Origin: Pseudovibrio axinellae
GTDB taxonomy: Bacteria > Pseudomonadota > Alphaproteobacteria > Rhizobiales > Stappiaceae
DNA: 64,000 nt
Direction: 5' to 3'
Assembly (NCBI RefSeq): GCF_900110875.1
Contig: NZ_FOFM01000011.1
Location: forward strand, 1 to 64,000
In this document: positions 8,934 through 18,124 of the stretch, in pieces
Layout of the letters: the number at the start of each line of letters is the position of its first letter
Position numbering within the stretch: the stretch's first letter is position 1
The notes under the pieces: model-generated
The model's input: only the letters and a program-made list of their open reading frames with translations
What the model was told of the DNA's origin: nothing
Database searches by the model: none
Translations under genes and position numbers: made by a program

Positions 8934-9389
8934 GTGCCTAAAGATACAAAGTATCTCGATGAAACCGGCTGCAAAATCCTGTCGATTCTGGATCGCGATG
9001 GCCGCATCTCCATCAGCGAACTCGCCAGCCGCATCGGTCTTTCCGCACCCAGCACGGCAGAACGCGTCCGAAAACTGGAACAAGACGACATCATCACGGG
9101 CTTCACAGTCGAGATAAGCCCAAAAGCACTGGGCTATATTTTGGAGGCAATCGTACGCGTCAAACCAAGCCCCGGAAATCTACATGTGGTTGAGCAGCTC
9201 ATTTTAAACGAACCTCGCTTCACCTCTTGCGATAAAGTCACCGGTGAAGACTGCTTTGTCACGCGCATCTATTTAAGAGACGTCAGCGAGCTTGATGACC
9301 TGCTAGACCCCCTCCACGAAAAAGCAATGACCAACACCTCCGTAGTGAAGGCTTCCCCGATCAGGAACCGGATGGTTCCACTGGGGTAA
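8934..9389 (+). CDS. Lrp/AsnC family transcriptional regulator
   Basis: This 151-residue protein has an N-terminal winged helix-turn-helix (DRDGRISISELASRIGLSAPST, residues about 20-42) followed by the RAM/AsnC_trans_reg domain with GYILEAIVRVKP and the ligand-face segment VTGEDCFVTRI. It starts with GTG at 8934, supported by AGGAG eight bases upstream. It is divergent from phzF-like with 113 bases between them, so it probably regulates that gene and itself in response to an amino acid. The specific ligand is unknown. Confidence 0.92.
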   Translation: MPKDTKYLDETGCKILSILDRDGRISISELASRIGLSAPSTAERVRKLEQDDIITGFTVEISPKALGYILEAIVRVKPSPGNLHVVEQLILNEPRFTSCDKVTGEDCFVTRIYLRDVSELDDLLDPLHEKAMTNTSVVKASPIRNRMVPLG

Positions 9390-9395
9390 AGCTAA

Positions 9396-9758
9396 CTATT
9401 TTCTTCGCGCCTTCGCTTCTAACTTCTGGTTAAACAGAAAACCAAATATAAAGGTCAGGAAACCAGATAGCACGGCCAAAACACGTTCAACAGCTTTGTC
9501 GAGTTGATCAAAAGAAGTGTTTTCTGCCGGTACTCCACTCGAATGCACCCAAATCCAAAACACACAAACAATACAGATCATGAGGACTAGAAAGCCAGCT
9601 ATTAAGATTGCGGCGTTTTTCGTTGCATGATCTTCAATATGCTCTCCATACATTGCCCGGGACACTGGTTCTCTTGATTTCTCGCGTTGAGACAGTCCCA
9701 CCAGGCCGCGGGCAAAATCATCTTCGGCATGAAACGTGTCAGCAGCAATGTCTGACAT
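9396..9758 (-). CDS. Small two-helix membrane protein, unknown function
   Basis: This is a hypothetical protein of 120 residues. A charged N-terminal region (about 45 residues) is followed by two hydrophobic segments, one near residues 48-70 (AAILIAGFLVLMICIVCVF) and one near 92-110 (VLAVLSGFLTFIFGFLF), with a basic tail KLEAKARRK. The ATG at 9758 has GGGAG six bases upstream and is preferred over an in-frame TTG. It lies a few bases after a second small gene and is probably cotranscribed with it. I do not recognise a family. Confidence 0.6.
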   Translation of the reverse strand: MSDIAADTFHAEDDFARGLVGLSQREKSREPVSRAMYGEHIEDHATKNAAILIAGFLVLMICIVCVFWIWVHSSGVPAENTSFDQLDKAVERVLAVLSGFLTFIFGFLFNQKLEAKARRK

Positions 9759-9772
9759 GAGCAACTCCCAAG

Positions 9773-10066
9773 CTAAAGCCCTGCTTCTTTCCGAATTTTT
9801 AAGACGAGATCATAGGCACGGTCTTCATCATACCCAGCCCTTATAAGGTGAGATATTGCAACTTCATCCGCATATCCCGCCCCAGACAACACAAGCTGAA
9901 CAGCATCTTTAATGACATCCGCCTTACGTCTTTCAATGCCATGCTTTTTAGCCAACTCAGCAACTTGAAAGCGATCGAATATCCCCCCTCGCCTAGGTTG
10001 CCGTGGAAAGTCGGGCTCATTAAGCAGATCCCCATGCTCAATGTACTCTCTTACCAGAGTAGCCAT
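9773..10066 (-). CDS. Small soluble protein, unknown function
   Basis: This 97-residue protein has no signal peptide or membrane segment and a mixed charged, helical composition. AAGGGG six bases before the ATG supports the start. The segment ISHLIRAGYDEDRAYDLVLKIRKEAG looks like a short helical bundle. It is followed after 14 bases by the small membrane protein gene, so the two probably form a two-gene operon whose function I cannot assign. Confidence 0.6.
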   Translation of the reverse strand: MATLVREYIEHGDLLNEPDFPRQPRRGGIFDRFQVAELAKKHGIERRKADVIKDAVQLVLSGAGYADEVAISHLIRAGYDEDRAYDLVLKIRKEAGL

Positions 10067-10181
10067 CTCATCCCCTTCTCACATCAGGAACTCATCAATC
10101 ATGCTTTGCGCATCACACTCCTAGCGCAAAGCTTGCAGCACTATGAAAAGTCCCGCAACCGCATGATATAAGGAGGAATAT

Positions 10182-10217
10182 ATGAGAGATCGAAACCTTT
10201 TAAATTGTCGGCATTGA
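10182..10217 (+). CDS. Possible 11-codon leader peptide
   Basis: A very strong ribosome binding site (AAGGAGG at 10170-10176) sits five bases before an ATG that opens only 11 codons (MRDRNLLNCRH, then TGA). A second short frame (ATG at 10232, 22 codons) follows. Such a strong site on a tiny frame may mark a leader peptide or the remnant of a decayed gene. There is no plus-strand gene downstream that it could obviously regulate, because the next gene is convergent. Confidence 0.25.
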   Translation: MRDRNLLNCRH

Positions 10218-10295
10218 CATCCAGTCAACCATGGACTGGTCCATTAACCTCTGGGGCGTTTTAGATGCGACCCCAATGGGCGCTACTCTTTGGCT

Positions 10296-10919
10296 TTAAA
10301 AGCTCAGCTTATTCTCAGTACCACAAAGCAGTCTGCCGATATTGGTGCGGTGTTTGGAAACCACGATGAACGCCATAACCAGCGCAAAAATTTGGAAGTA
10401 CAGTGTGTGCCCAAATACCGGTATGAAGGACAGGCCAACAAACAGCAGGGCGGCGCAGATTGAGCCCAGAGAAACAAAACTGGTCGCTGCAACAATGAGG
10501 ACAAAAGACCCAAAACAGCTTAGTGCGATAATCGGGTCCAGCATAAACAGCACTGCAGCAGAGGTTAAATCACCCTTACCACCCCTAAACCCGAAAAAGA
10601 CCGGCCAGTTGTGACCAACAATTGCTCCTGCCCCAGCTGCAAGCATACTCACACTATCTACCGCAGCACCTGAACTGGCATAAACGCCGAGATACAAGCC
10701 GATCAAACAAGCAACGACGCCTTTCAGGATATCACCGACAAGCACAAACAACGCCGCAGATTTGCCAAGCACACGCAATGTGTTGGTCAGCCCAGCAGAT
10801 TTACTACCAAACTCTCGTATGTCCTTGCCATAGGCTTTCCCCACCAGTATCGCGCTACTGATACTGCCCAGCAGGTAACCTGCGCCGAGAGCCGCAAATA
10901 CCTTAATCAGATCAATCAC
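10296..10919 (-). CDS. PlsY-like glycerol-3-phosphate acyltransferase, variant motifs
   Basis: This 207-residue, multi-pass inner-membrane protein of the PlsY family would transfer acyl from acyl-phosphate to glycerol-3-phosphate. GSISSAILV and GHNWPVFFGFRGGKG, two of the family's conserved loops, are intact. The third, usually GSGNPGATN, reads GSKSAGLTN here, so the conserved Asn and Gly-Ala are changed. That suggests a paralogue with altered activity rather than the housekeeping enzyme. It starts with GTG at 10919, with GGGAG about eight bases before it. A TetR gene lies 12 bases upstream in the same orientation, so the two may be cotranscribed. Confidence 0.8.
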   Translation of the reverse strand: MIDLIKVFAALGAGYLLGSISSAILVGKAYGKDIREFGSKSAGLTNTLRVLGKSAALFVLVGDILKGVVACLIGLYLGVYASSGAAVDSVSMLAAGAGAIVGHNWPVFFGFRGGKGDLTSAAVLFMLDPIIALSCFGSFVLIVAATSFVSLGSICAALLFVGLSFIPVFGHTLYFQIFALVMAFIVVSKHRTNIGRLLCGTENKLSF

Positions 10920-10931
10920 AAAAACGCTCCC

Positions 10932-11540
10932 TCACCCTACAACGCCCTGCAGCACCAGTTTCTGGTGCACTTCGATAATTTCATCGATACTAAGGCGTCC
11001 ATCAGAGCGATACCAGAAGCAAACACCAGTCAACATTGCGATGATGGCATATGCGGCAACCTCAAGGTCCACTTGCGGAAATACACCAGCCTTGACCCCT
11101 TCCGCTAAAATCGCACGTAAGTTGGCTTCGTAATGGCTACGCTTGGTCACCACATCTGCACGATAGTCATCGCCCAGAGCACGAAGCTCAAGGTTTGCAA
11201 TAATAACATCGGCTCGGCGCTCAATATGGTAGCGAATGTGGAAGGCAACAAATGCGCGGAGGCGCGAAACAGGGTCTTCGTCTTCGTCTTCGTCTTCGCC
11301 TTTGCCCTCTACCTTGTTCCAGCTTTCAAGCAGGCTCAACATATGCTGGTTCATCAGCGCCTGAAGCAAAGCATCCTTGCTCTCAAAATAGCGATAGATG
11401 GAACCTGGCTGCAATCCAACCTCGGCCGCCAATTGGCGCAGGGTCATCGCGCTAAATCCCTTTGTTTCAATCAGGCTTTTAGCAGCTTCAAAGATTGCTT
11501 TTTGCGTATCCGCGCCCACCGATCCTTTGGTTCGTGCCAC
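10932..11540 (-). CDS. TetR family regulator of the liu operon
   Basis: This 202-residue TetR protein has a helix-turn-helix near residues 28-52 (MTLRQLAAEVGLQPGSIYRYF). It is divergent from the leucine/isovalerate catabolic operon, and the region between holds a perfect 16-bp palindrome, so it most likely represses that operon and responds to an acyl-CoA intermediate. A run of acidic residues (EDEDEDED, about 82-89) comes from four copies of GTCTTC on the plus strand and is unusual inside a TetR ligand domain. It starts with GTG; no strong ribosome binding site is visible nearby. Confidence 0.88.
   Translation of the reverse strand: MARTKGSVGADTQKAIFEAAKSLIETKGFSAMTLRQLAAEVGLQPGSIYRYFESKDALLQALMNQHMLSLLESWNKVEGKGEDEDEDEDPVSRLRAFVAFHIRYHIERRADVIIANLELRALGDDYRADVVTKRSHYEANLRAILAEGVKAGVFPQVDLEVAAYAIIAMLTGVCFWYRSDGRLSIDEIIEVHQKLVLQGVVG
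11274..11297. repeat. Hexanucleotide repeat (GTCTTC)x4 inside tetR
   Basis: Four exact copies of GTCTTC encode alternating Glu-Asp on the minus strand. Copy-number change by slippage would stay in frame and only change the length of the acidic loop. The region is therefore potentially variable between strains. Confidence 0.85.
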
Positions 11541-11623
11541 TTTTTTTTAACAACCTCGTCACTTTGCAGGGCTTCGTAAGCCCTAAGGGTTATTGCATAC
11601 TAAGGGAGCGCCTGCTATTAATC

Positions 11624-11639
11624 AAACGAACGTTCGTTT
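11624..11639. promoter_or_regulatory. Palindromic TetR operator upstream of the liu operon
   Basis: AAACGAACGTTCGTTT is a perfect 16-bp palindrome lying between the divergent tetR gene (start 11540) and the first liu gene (start 11713). It resembles the CGAACG-type operators used by many TetR-family repressors. Binding by the adjacent TetR is inferred. Confidence 0.75.
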
Positions 11640-11712
11640 AATTATCTCATTGATCCACTGGGAAGCCAGAACTGGCGTGGACCAATGAGACCCGGTAGCA
11701 GGAGGAAGCACC

Positions 11713-12876
11713 GTGTTTAATGCCGTGATGAGTTTTGGTCTTGGTGAAGATATTGATGCCCTTCGCGAAACAATCAGCCGTTGGGCACAAGACAAGCTAG
11801 CGCCCCGCGCCGCTGAGATCGACGAGAAGAATGAGTTCCCCAACGAGCTTTGGAAAGAGATGGGTGAACTCGGCCTACTCGGCATGACAGCAGACCCGGA
11901 ATACGGCGGAACCGGCATGGGCTACCTCGCCCACGTTGTTGCGGTTGAGGAAATCTCCCGTGCATCTGCCTCCGTTGGCCTGTCTTACGGCGCGCACTCC
12001 AATTTATGTGTGAACCAGATCAACCGTCACGGCACACCAGAACAGAAAACAAAATACCTGCCAAAGCTGTGCTCTGGCGAGCATGTCGGCTCCCTTGCCA
12101 TGTCCGAGCCGGGCGCAGGATCTGACGTTGTTTCCATGAAACTGCGCGCTGAAAAGCGCAATGACTGCTATGTACTCAACGGCAACAAAATGTGGATCAC
12201 AAACGGTCCGGATGCCAACACACTGGTCGTTTACGCAAAAACAGACCCTGAGGCCGGGCCAAAAGGCATGACAGCCTTTATCATCGAAAAAGGCATGAAT
12301 GGCTTCTCAACTGCACAAAAGCTCGACAAGCTTGGCATGCGCGGCTCCAATACCTGTGAGCTGGTTTTTGAAGACTGTGAAGTCCCTTACGAGAATATTC
12401 TGGGCGAAGAAGGCCGCGGCGTAAACGTGCTGATGTCCGGCTTGGATTACGAGCGTGTTGTCCTCTCCGGCGGTCCTTTGGGCATCATGGCAGCAGCTAT
12501 GGATGTCGTTGTGCCTTACATCCACGAGCGCAAACAGTTTGGCAAAGCCATCGGCGAGTTTCAGCTGATGCAGGGCAAAATCGCAGACATGTACACCCTC
12601 ATGAACGCGTCGCGCTCTTATGTGTATGCTGTTGCAGCAGCATGTGACAGAGGCGAAACCACTCGTAAAGATTCCGCTGGCTGTATTTTGTACTCTGCAG
12701 AAAACGCAACCAAACTTGCGCTGGAAGCAATTCAGTCTCTGGGTGGCAATGGTTATATCAACGATTACCCGACAGGCCGCCTCCTTCGCGATGCAAAGCT
12801 CTATGAAATTGGTGCAGGCACCTCAGAAATCCGCCGTATGCTCATTGGTCGTGAACTCTTCGTGGAAACAGCATAA
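11713..12876 (+). CDS. liuA: Isovaleryl-CoA dehydrogenase
   Basis: This FAD flavoenzyme of 387 residues oxidises isovaleryl-CoA to 3-methylcrotonyl-CoA in leucine breakdown. The acyl-CoA dehydrogenase signature [11 protein letters not shown] and the flavin-binding C-terminal block [35 protein letters not shown] (here in pieces) are present. The catalytic base is in the isovaleryl-type position, [12 protein letters not shown] (near residue 246), which separates it from most short-chain enzymes. GTG start at 11713 with GGAGGAAG in front. It is the first gene of the liu operon and overlaps the next by one base. Electrons would go to electron-transfer flavoprotein. Confidence 0.93.
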   Translation: MFNAVMSFGLGEDIDALRETISRWAQDKLAPRAAEIDEKNEFPNELWKEMGELGLLGMTADPEYGGTGMGYLAHVVAVEEISRASASVGLSYGAHSNLCVNQINRHGTPEQKTKYLPKLCSGEHVGSLAMSEPGAGSDVVSMKLRAEKRNDCYVLNGNKMWITNGPDANTLVVYAKTDPEAGPKGMTAFIIEKGMNGFSTAQKLDKLGMRGSNTCELVFEDCEVPYENILGEEGRGVNVLMSGLDYERVVLSGGPLGIMAAAMDVVVPYIHERKQFGKAIGEFQLMQGKIADMYTLMNASRSYVYAVAAACDRGETTRKDSAGCILYSAENATKLALEAIQSLGGNGYINDYPTGRLLRDAKLYEIGAGTSEIRRMLIGRELFVETA

Positions 12877-14483
12877 TGGCTACCTTAAAGTCACAGATCC
12901 CAACCGGATCTGAAAGCTTCAAGCACAACCGCGAGCAGCACCTGCAAGCGATGGGTTTGGTGCGTGATGCCAGCGAGCTTGCCTTGATGGGCGGCGGCGA
13001 AGGCCCACGCGAACGCCATATAGCGCGCGGTAAAATTCTGCCGCGCGAGCGTGTTGCACGCCTTATTGATCCAGGCTCCCCGTTCCTTGAGGTTGGCCAG
13101 TTCGCAGCACACTCCATGTATGACGGTGCGTCTCCATCCGCCGGTATTGTCACCGGTGTTGGGCGCGTCAACGGCATTGAATGCATGATCGTCGCCAACG
13201 ACGCCACGGTAAAAGGCGGCACCTACTACCCGCTCACCGTGAAAAAGCATCTGCGCGCCCAAGAAATCGCAATGGAGAACAATCTCCCTTGCATCTATCT
13301 CGTGGATTCTGGCGGGGCCAACCTGCCGCAGCAAGATGAAGTATTCCCAGATCGCGACCACTTTGGCCGCATCTTCTTTAACCAGGCCAACATGTCTGCA
13401 CGCGGCATTCCGCAAATCGCGGTTGTCATGGGCTCTTGTACCGCAGGCGGTGCATACGTTCCTGCCATGTGCGATGAAACCATCATCGTGAAAGAGCAAG
13501 GCACAATTTTCCTCGCCGGTCCTCCACTGGTGAAAGCCGCCACGGGCGAAGTTGTTTCTGCTGAAGATCTGGGTGGAGGGGATGTTCATACCCGCCTCTC
13601 AGGTGTAGCAGACCACTTGGCCCGTGATGACGCCCATGCACTGGCATTGGCGCGTCAGGCCGTGTCCAACCTCAACCGCCGCAAGCCAGATCAGGTCAAA
13701 CTGCAAACACCGGAAGATCCGCTGTATGATCCTGAGGAAATCCTCGGCGTTGTCCCTACGGACCTCAAAACACCATATGACGTGCGCGAAGTCATTGCCC
13801 GCGTGGTGGATGGCTCCCGCTTTGATGAATTCAAGGCACGTTACGGAACGACACTTGTCACCGGCTTCGCCCATATCCACGGTATGCCAGTGGGCATCAT
13901 CGCCAATAACGGCATTTTGTTCTCAGAAGCAGCCCTCAAAGGCGCGCATTTTGTCGAGCTGTGCTGTCAGCGTAAGATACCGCTGGTCTTCCTGCAAAAC
14001 ATCACCGGCTTCATGGTCGGTCAGAAGTACGAAGCAGGCGGCATCGCCAAAGACGGCGCAAAACTCGTCACCGCAGTGGCATGTGCAAAGGTTCCCAAAA
14101 TCACCATGCTCATCGGCGGCAGCTTCGGTGCAGGCAACTATGGCATGTGTGGCCGCGCCTACTCTCCCCGCATGCTCTGGACCTGGCCAAACTCCCGCAT
14201 CTCCGTAATGGGTGGCCCGCAGGCTGCTGGCGTTCTGGCAACTGTACGCCGTGATGGAATCGAGCGTAAAGGCGGTGAGTGGTCAACACAGGATGAGGCA
14301 GCCTTTAAACAACCGATCATTGATCAGTTTGAAGAACAAGGGCACCCACTCTACGCCTCTGCACGCCTTTGGGATGATGGCATTGTCGACCCACGTAAAA
14401 CCCGCGATGTTCTGGGCCTCTCCCTCGCAGCAACCCTCAACGCACCAATCGAAGACACGCCGTTCGGCGTCTTCCGCATGTAA
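12876..14483 (+). CDS. liuB: Methylcrotonyl-CoA carboxylase, carboxyltransferase (beta) subunit
   Basis: This 535-residue biotin-dependent carboxyltransferase has the two crotonase-like halves of the family. The N half contains GMGRVNG-type and [24 protein letters not shown] segments, and the C half contains [19 protein letters not shown] and [16 protein letters not shown]. These match methylcrotonyl-CoA rather than propionyl-CoA carboxylase. With the alpha subunit it converts 3-methylcrotonyl-CoA to 3-methylglutaconyl-CoA. Its ATG overlaps the stop of the dehydrogenase gene (TAATG), indicating translational coupling, and the alpha subunit follows directly. Confidence 0.93.
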   Translation: MATLKSQIPTGSESFKHNREQHLQAMGLVRDASELALMGGGEGPRERHIARGKILPRERVARLIDPGSPFLEVGQFAAHSMYDGASPSAGIVTGVGRVNGIECMIVANDATVKGGTYYPLTVKKHLRAQEIAMENNLPCIYLVDSGGANLPQQDEVFPDRDHFGRIFFNQANMSARGIPQIAVVMGSCTAGGAYVPAMCDETIIVKEQGTIFLAGPPLVKAATGEVVSAEDLGGGDVHTRLSGVADHLARDDAHALALARQAVSNLNRRKPDQVKLQTPEDPLYDPEEILGVVPTDLKTPYDVREVIARVVDGSRFDEFKARYGTTLVTGFAHIHGMPVGIIANNGILFSEAALKGAHFVELCCQRKIPLVFLQNITGFMVGQKYEAGGIAKDGAKLVTAVACAKVPKITMLIGGSFGAGNYGMCGRAYSPRMLWTWPNSRISVMGGPQAAGVLATVRRDGIERKGGEWSTQDEAAFKQPIIDQFEEQGHPLYASARLWDDGIVDPRKTRDVLGLSLAATLNAPIEDTPFGVFRM

Positions 14484-14494
14484 GGGGATTGGAT

Positions 14495-16483
14495 ATGTTT
14501 AGAAAAATCCTCATTGCAAACCGCGGTGAAATCGCGTGCCGCATTGCCAAGTCAGCCAAAGCGTTGGGCATAAAGGTTGTTGCTGTCTACTCAGACGCCG
14601 ACCGCGATGCCCGCCACGTACAAATGGCTGACGAAGCCTACCGCCTTGGCCCGCCACCTGTTGCTGAAAGTTACCTCAACGTGGATGCCCTGCTGAAAGC
14701 TGCAAAACACAGCGGTGCAGACGCAATTCACCCTGGCTATGGCTTTCTCTCAGAGAACCCTGAGTTTGTGGAAGCTGTCGAAGCTGCTGGCCTTGTCTTC
14801 ATCGGCCCTCCAGCAGACGCAATCCGCGCTATGGGTCTGAAAGATGCTGCCAAAGCCCTGATGGAAAAGTCAGGCGTTCCTGTTGTTCCAGGTTATCACG
14901 GCGCAAATCAGGACGCTGAGTTCCTTAAAGCAGAATCCGATAAGATCGGCTACCCGGTTCTCATCAAAGCCCGTGCAGGCGGCGGTGGTAAAGGCATGCG
15001 CCGTGTTGATGCCCCGGCTGACTTCGTCGAAGCGCTGGAAGGTGCCCAGCGTGAGGGCCAGTCCAGCTTTGGCGACCCACGCGTTCTCATCGAAAAATAC
15101 ATCCTGTCACCACGTCATATCGAAGTGCAGGTCTTCTGCGATGGTCATGGCAATGCCGTGCACCTGTTCGAGCGAGACTGTTCCTTGCAGCGCCGTCACC
15201 AGAAAGTCATCGAGGAAGCTCCTGCCCCTGGCATGACTGAGGAAATGCGCGCTGCCATGGGCAACGCCGCAGTCAAAGCCGCGCAAGCAGTTGGTTATGA
15301 AGGTGCAGGCACGGTTGAGTTCATCGTCGATGGCTCTGATGGCCTTCGCGCTGATCGGTTCTGGTTCATGGAAATGAACACGCGCCTACAGGTGGAACAC
15401 CCGGTCACCGAGGCCATCACGGGGCAAGATCTCGTTAACTGGCAGTTTTCTGTTGCAGCAGGTGGAAGCTTGCCCAAAGCGCAAAGCGATCTGTCCATCA
15501 ACGGTCACTCTTTTGAAGCCCGCATTTATGCAGAGGATGCAGAAGCAGGCTTCCTGCCAGCAACCGGAACGCTGAAGGAACTCAAACTCCCTTCCCGCTT
15601 TGCTCGGGTCGATAGTGGGATACGCGCTGGCGACACCATCACCCCGTTCTATGACCCGATGATCGCAAAGGTCATCACCCATGGTGAAACCCGCGAGGCT
15701 GCATTGGCCAAGCTGGCCCTTGCCTTGGAAAAGTCTCAGGCTGTCGGCTGCACCACCAACATCACTTTCCTGCATAAGCTGGCAACACATGCCGGGTTCA
15801 TGAAAGGGGAGATGGACACAGGGCTGATCGACCGCGAACTGGAAAAGCTGACGACAGCCCCAACACCCACAAACCATGCGCTTGCTTTGGCAGCTCTCAT
15901 CGAGCTCGGCTTTGCCGATGCTCCAGCAGAAACGGCTAGTCCCTGGGATACACTCACTGGCTGGCGTCAATGGAGTGCAGCAAAGCAATTTGCCCATCTC
16001 AGCTGGCGTGGAGAGCCCACAGAAGTGTCTGCTGGCCGTCATCACGATGGTAGCCTTACGGTCTCCATTGAAGGCACCTCCTTTGATCTTCGCATTCTGA
16101 GCAACAAAGGTCAGCATTTGCGAATCGATATTGACGGAACCGTAATCACAACTGACTTTTTCCAGAGCGACACCTCCCTCACCCTGTTTATGGGCGAGAA
16201 CACATGGCACTTTGATCTGCCTGATCATTTGGCGGAGGAAAGTCACGAAGGTGTAAGCGGAAATGCGATTAGCTCTCCAATGCCGGGTCAGGTACGCGCC
16301 GTAAACTGCGCGGCCGGTGATACAGTAAAAGAAGGTGAAACCCTCATCGTAACCGAAGCGATGAAAATGGAGCACTCTCTCACTGCACCGCGCGACGGTA
16401 TCGTGGCAGAAGTGATGGCAAAAGCCGGTGATCAGGTGGAAGAAGGTGCTATCTTGCTGACTCTGGAAGAAGAGGACGCCTAA
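14495..16483 (+). CDS. liuD: Methylcrotonyl-CoA carboxylase, biotin carboxylase/carrier (alpha) subunit
   Basis: This 662-residue protein has the biotin carboxylase domain first (KILIANRGEIACRI at the start; ATP-grasp loop KARAGGGGKGMR; catalytic EMNTRLQVEHPVTE), then a linker domain. A C-terminal biotinyl carrier domain ends the protein, whose lysine in TEAMKMEHS receives biotin. It carboxylates biotin with bicarbonate and ATP for the LiuB reaction. The ATG at 14495 follows AAGGGG with good spacing and is preferred over the in-frame TTG at 14489. It lies between liuB and an acyl-CoA synthetase gene in one operon. Confidence 0.94.
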   Translation: MFRKILIANRGEIACRIAKSAKALGIKVVAVYSDADRDARHVQMADEAYRLGPPPVAESYLNVDALLKAAKHSGADAIHPGYGFLSENPEFVEAVEAAGLVFIGPPADAIRAMGLKDAAKALMEKSGVPVVPGYHGANQDAEFLKAESDKIGYPVLIKARAGGGGKGMRRVDAPADFVEALEGAQREGQSSFGDPRVLIEKYILSPRHIEVQVFCDGHGNAVHLFERDCSLQRRHQKVIEEAPAPGMTEEMRAAMGNAAVKAAQAVGYEGAGTVEFIVDGSDGLRADRFWFMEMNTRLQVEHPVTEAITGQDLVNWQFSVAAGGSLPKAQSDLSINGHSFEARIYAEDAEAGFLPATGTLKELKLPSRFARVDSGIRAGDTITPFYDPMIAKVITHGETREAALAKLALALEKSQAVGCTTNITFLHKLATHAGFMKGEMDTGLIDRELEKLTTAPTPTNHALALAALIELGFADAPAETASPWDTLTGWRQWSAAKQFAHLSWRGEPTEVSAGRHHDGSLTVSIEGTSFDLRILSNKGQHLRIDIDGTVITTDFFQSDTSLTLFMGENTWHFDLPDHLAEESHEGVSGNAISSPMPGQVRAVNCAAGDTVKEGETLIVTEAMKMEHSLTAPRDGIVAEVMAKAGDQVEEGAILLTLEEEDA

Positions 16484-16486
16484 CCC

Positions 16487-18118
16487 ATGTTACCTTCAGC
16501 AAACACCTACGAAGAACTTTGCGCGAAGTTTCAGTGGGATGTGCCTGAGTATTACAATATTGGCGTCGATGTCTGCGATAAGTGGGCGGACCGTGACCCC
16601 GACCGTGAAGCGCTGATCTTTGCTGAAGAAGGCGGGGATACCACCTCCTACTCCTTTCAGGATTTAAAGGACCTCTCCAATAAATTAGCAAACCTTCTCA
16701 GCTCCCACGGCGTTGAGAAGGGCGACCGCGTTGGCATCTTGTTACCACAAGCGCCGGAAACAGCGTATTCCCACATCGCAATTCATAAACTGGGTGCAAT
16801 CTCTATTCCCCTCTTCACATTATTCGGTGAGGAAGCTCTGGAGTATCGGCTGGAAAACTCCGGCGCAAAAGTTCTTATCACAAACACCGCTGGTGCCGCC
16901 AAGATCGCACAGATCAAACCTGCACTGCCAGAGCTGGAACTGATCCTGAATATCGATGGAACAGACCACAATTCCATCGATCTCCATGCAGCGATGCAAG
17001 CTCACAGCACTTCTTTTGCGCCGTTAAAGACCAAAGCAGATGATCCGGCAATTATCATCTACACCTCCGGAACCACAGGTCAGCCGAAAGGGGCGCTGCA
17101 CGCACACCGTACCTTACTAGGCCATCTACCCGGTGTTGAATTGCCCCATAACTTCTTCCCGCAAGAGGGCGACCGTTTCTGGACGCCAGCGGACTGGGCA
17201 TGGATTGGTGGCCTGATTGATGTCCTCTTGCCCTCGCTCCACCACGGAGTGCCGGTCGTCGCATGCCGCTTTAAGAAGTTCACTGGCGAGGCCGCATTCC
17301 AACTGCTTCAAGACCAACAGATCCGAAACGCTTTCATCCCGCCAACAGCTCTAAAGATGATGCGGCAGGTGGAGAATCCGAGAGCCCGCTGGAACTACAA
17401 ACTCCGTAGCTTAGGAAGCGGTGGCGAGGCACTGGGCGCTGAACTCATTCAATGGGGCCGCAATACGTTTGATCTCACAATCAGCGAGTTCTATGGCCAA
17501 ACAGAGTGCAACCTTGTTGTTTGCACCTGCGCTGAGATTATGGAGGTTCGCCCCGGTGTAACTGGGAAACCAACACCCGGCTTTGACGTGCAGATCATCG
17601 ACGACGCAGGCATCCCTCAAAAAGCTGGAGTGATGGGCAACATAGGCATTCGCGCGCCTGCACCTGTCATGTTCTTAGAATACTGGAAGAATCCGCAAGC
17701 CACCAAAAACAAGTTTACCGGCGAATTTCTTCTCACCGGTGACAAGGGTGTGAAAGACGAAGATGGATGGATCCAGTTTGTTGGCCGTGATGATGACGTT
17801 ATAACATCATCTGGCTACCGCATTGGCCCCGGCGAGATTGAAGACTGCCTGCTGAAACACGAAGCTGTCGGCATGGCAGGCGTGGTCGGCAAACCAGATA
17901 AACTGCGTACTGAAATCGTAAAAGCATATGTGGTTCTGCGGGATGGCGCAAAACCATCGCAGCAGCTTGCAAAAGAGCTGGCTGATTTTGTAAAGCAGCG
18001 CCTTGCGGCACACGAATATCCACGCGAAGTGGAGTTTGTTGAAGCCCTGCCAATGACAACAACCGGAAAGGTGATCCGCAGAGAACTTCGTGCCCGCGCT
18101 GTCGACGAGGAGGTTTGA
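16487..18118 (+). CDS. AMP-forming acyl-CoA synthetase in the liu operon
   Basis: This 543-residue ANL-family ligase activates a carboxylic acid to its CoA thioester through an acyl-AMP. Seen: P-loop IIYTSGTTGQPKGAL, SEFYGQTE, the hinge region LTGDKGVKDEDGWIQFVGRDDD, and the C-terminal catalytic lysine in MTTTGKVIRREL. The length and the WTPADWAWIGGL segment resemble acetyl/medium-chain synthetases (ACSM-like). Its place between liuD and liuE suggests it primes isovalerate, acetoacetate or a related branched acid for this pathway, which is inference. It starts three bases after the liuD stop. Confidence 0.88.
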   Translation: MLPSANTYEELCAKFQWDVPEYYNIGVDVCDKWADRDPDREALIFAEEGGDTTSYSFQDLKDLSNKLANLLSSHGVEKGDRVGILLPQAPETAYSHIAIHKLGAISIPLFTLFGEEALEYRLENSGAKVLITNTAGAAKIAQIKPALPELELILNIDGTDHNSIDLHAAMQAHSTSFAPLKTKADDPAIIIYTSGTTGQPKGALHAHRTLLGHLPGVELPHNFFPQEGDRFWTPADWAWIGGLIDVLLPSLHHGVPVVACRFKKFTGEAAFQLLQDQQIRNAFIPPTALKMMRQVENPRARWNYKLRSLGSGGEALGAELIQWGRNTFDLTISEFYGQTECNLVVCTCAEIMEVRPGVTGKPTPGFDVQIIDDAGIPQKAGVMGNIGIRAPAPVMFLEYWKNPQATKNKFTGEFLLTGDKGVKDEDGWIQFVGRDDDVITSSGYRIGPGEIEDCLLKHEAVGMAGVVGKPDKLRTEIVKAYVVLRDGAKPSQQLAKELADFVKQRLAAHEYPREVEFVEALPMTTTGKVIRRELRARAVDEEV

Positions 18119-18124
18119 TTAGCG

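Noticed and set aside
11274-11297. CRISPR or VNTR outside a gene
   Set aside because: It has only four 6-base units with no spacers and lies in frame inside the tetR gene.
15386-16375. Minus-strand open frame opposite liuD (329 codons)
   Set aside because: It overlaps the biotin carboxylase gene completely and shows no recognisable domain.
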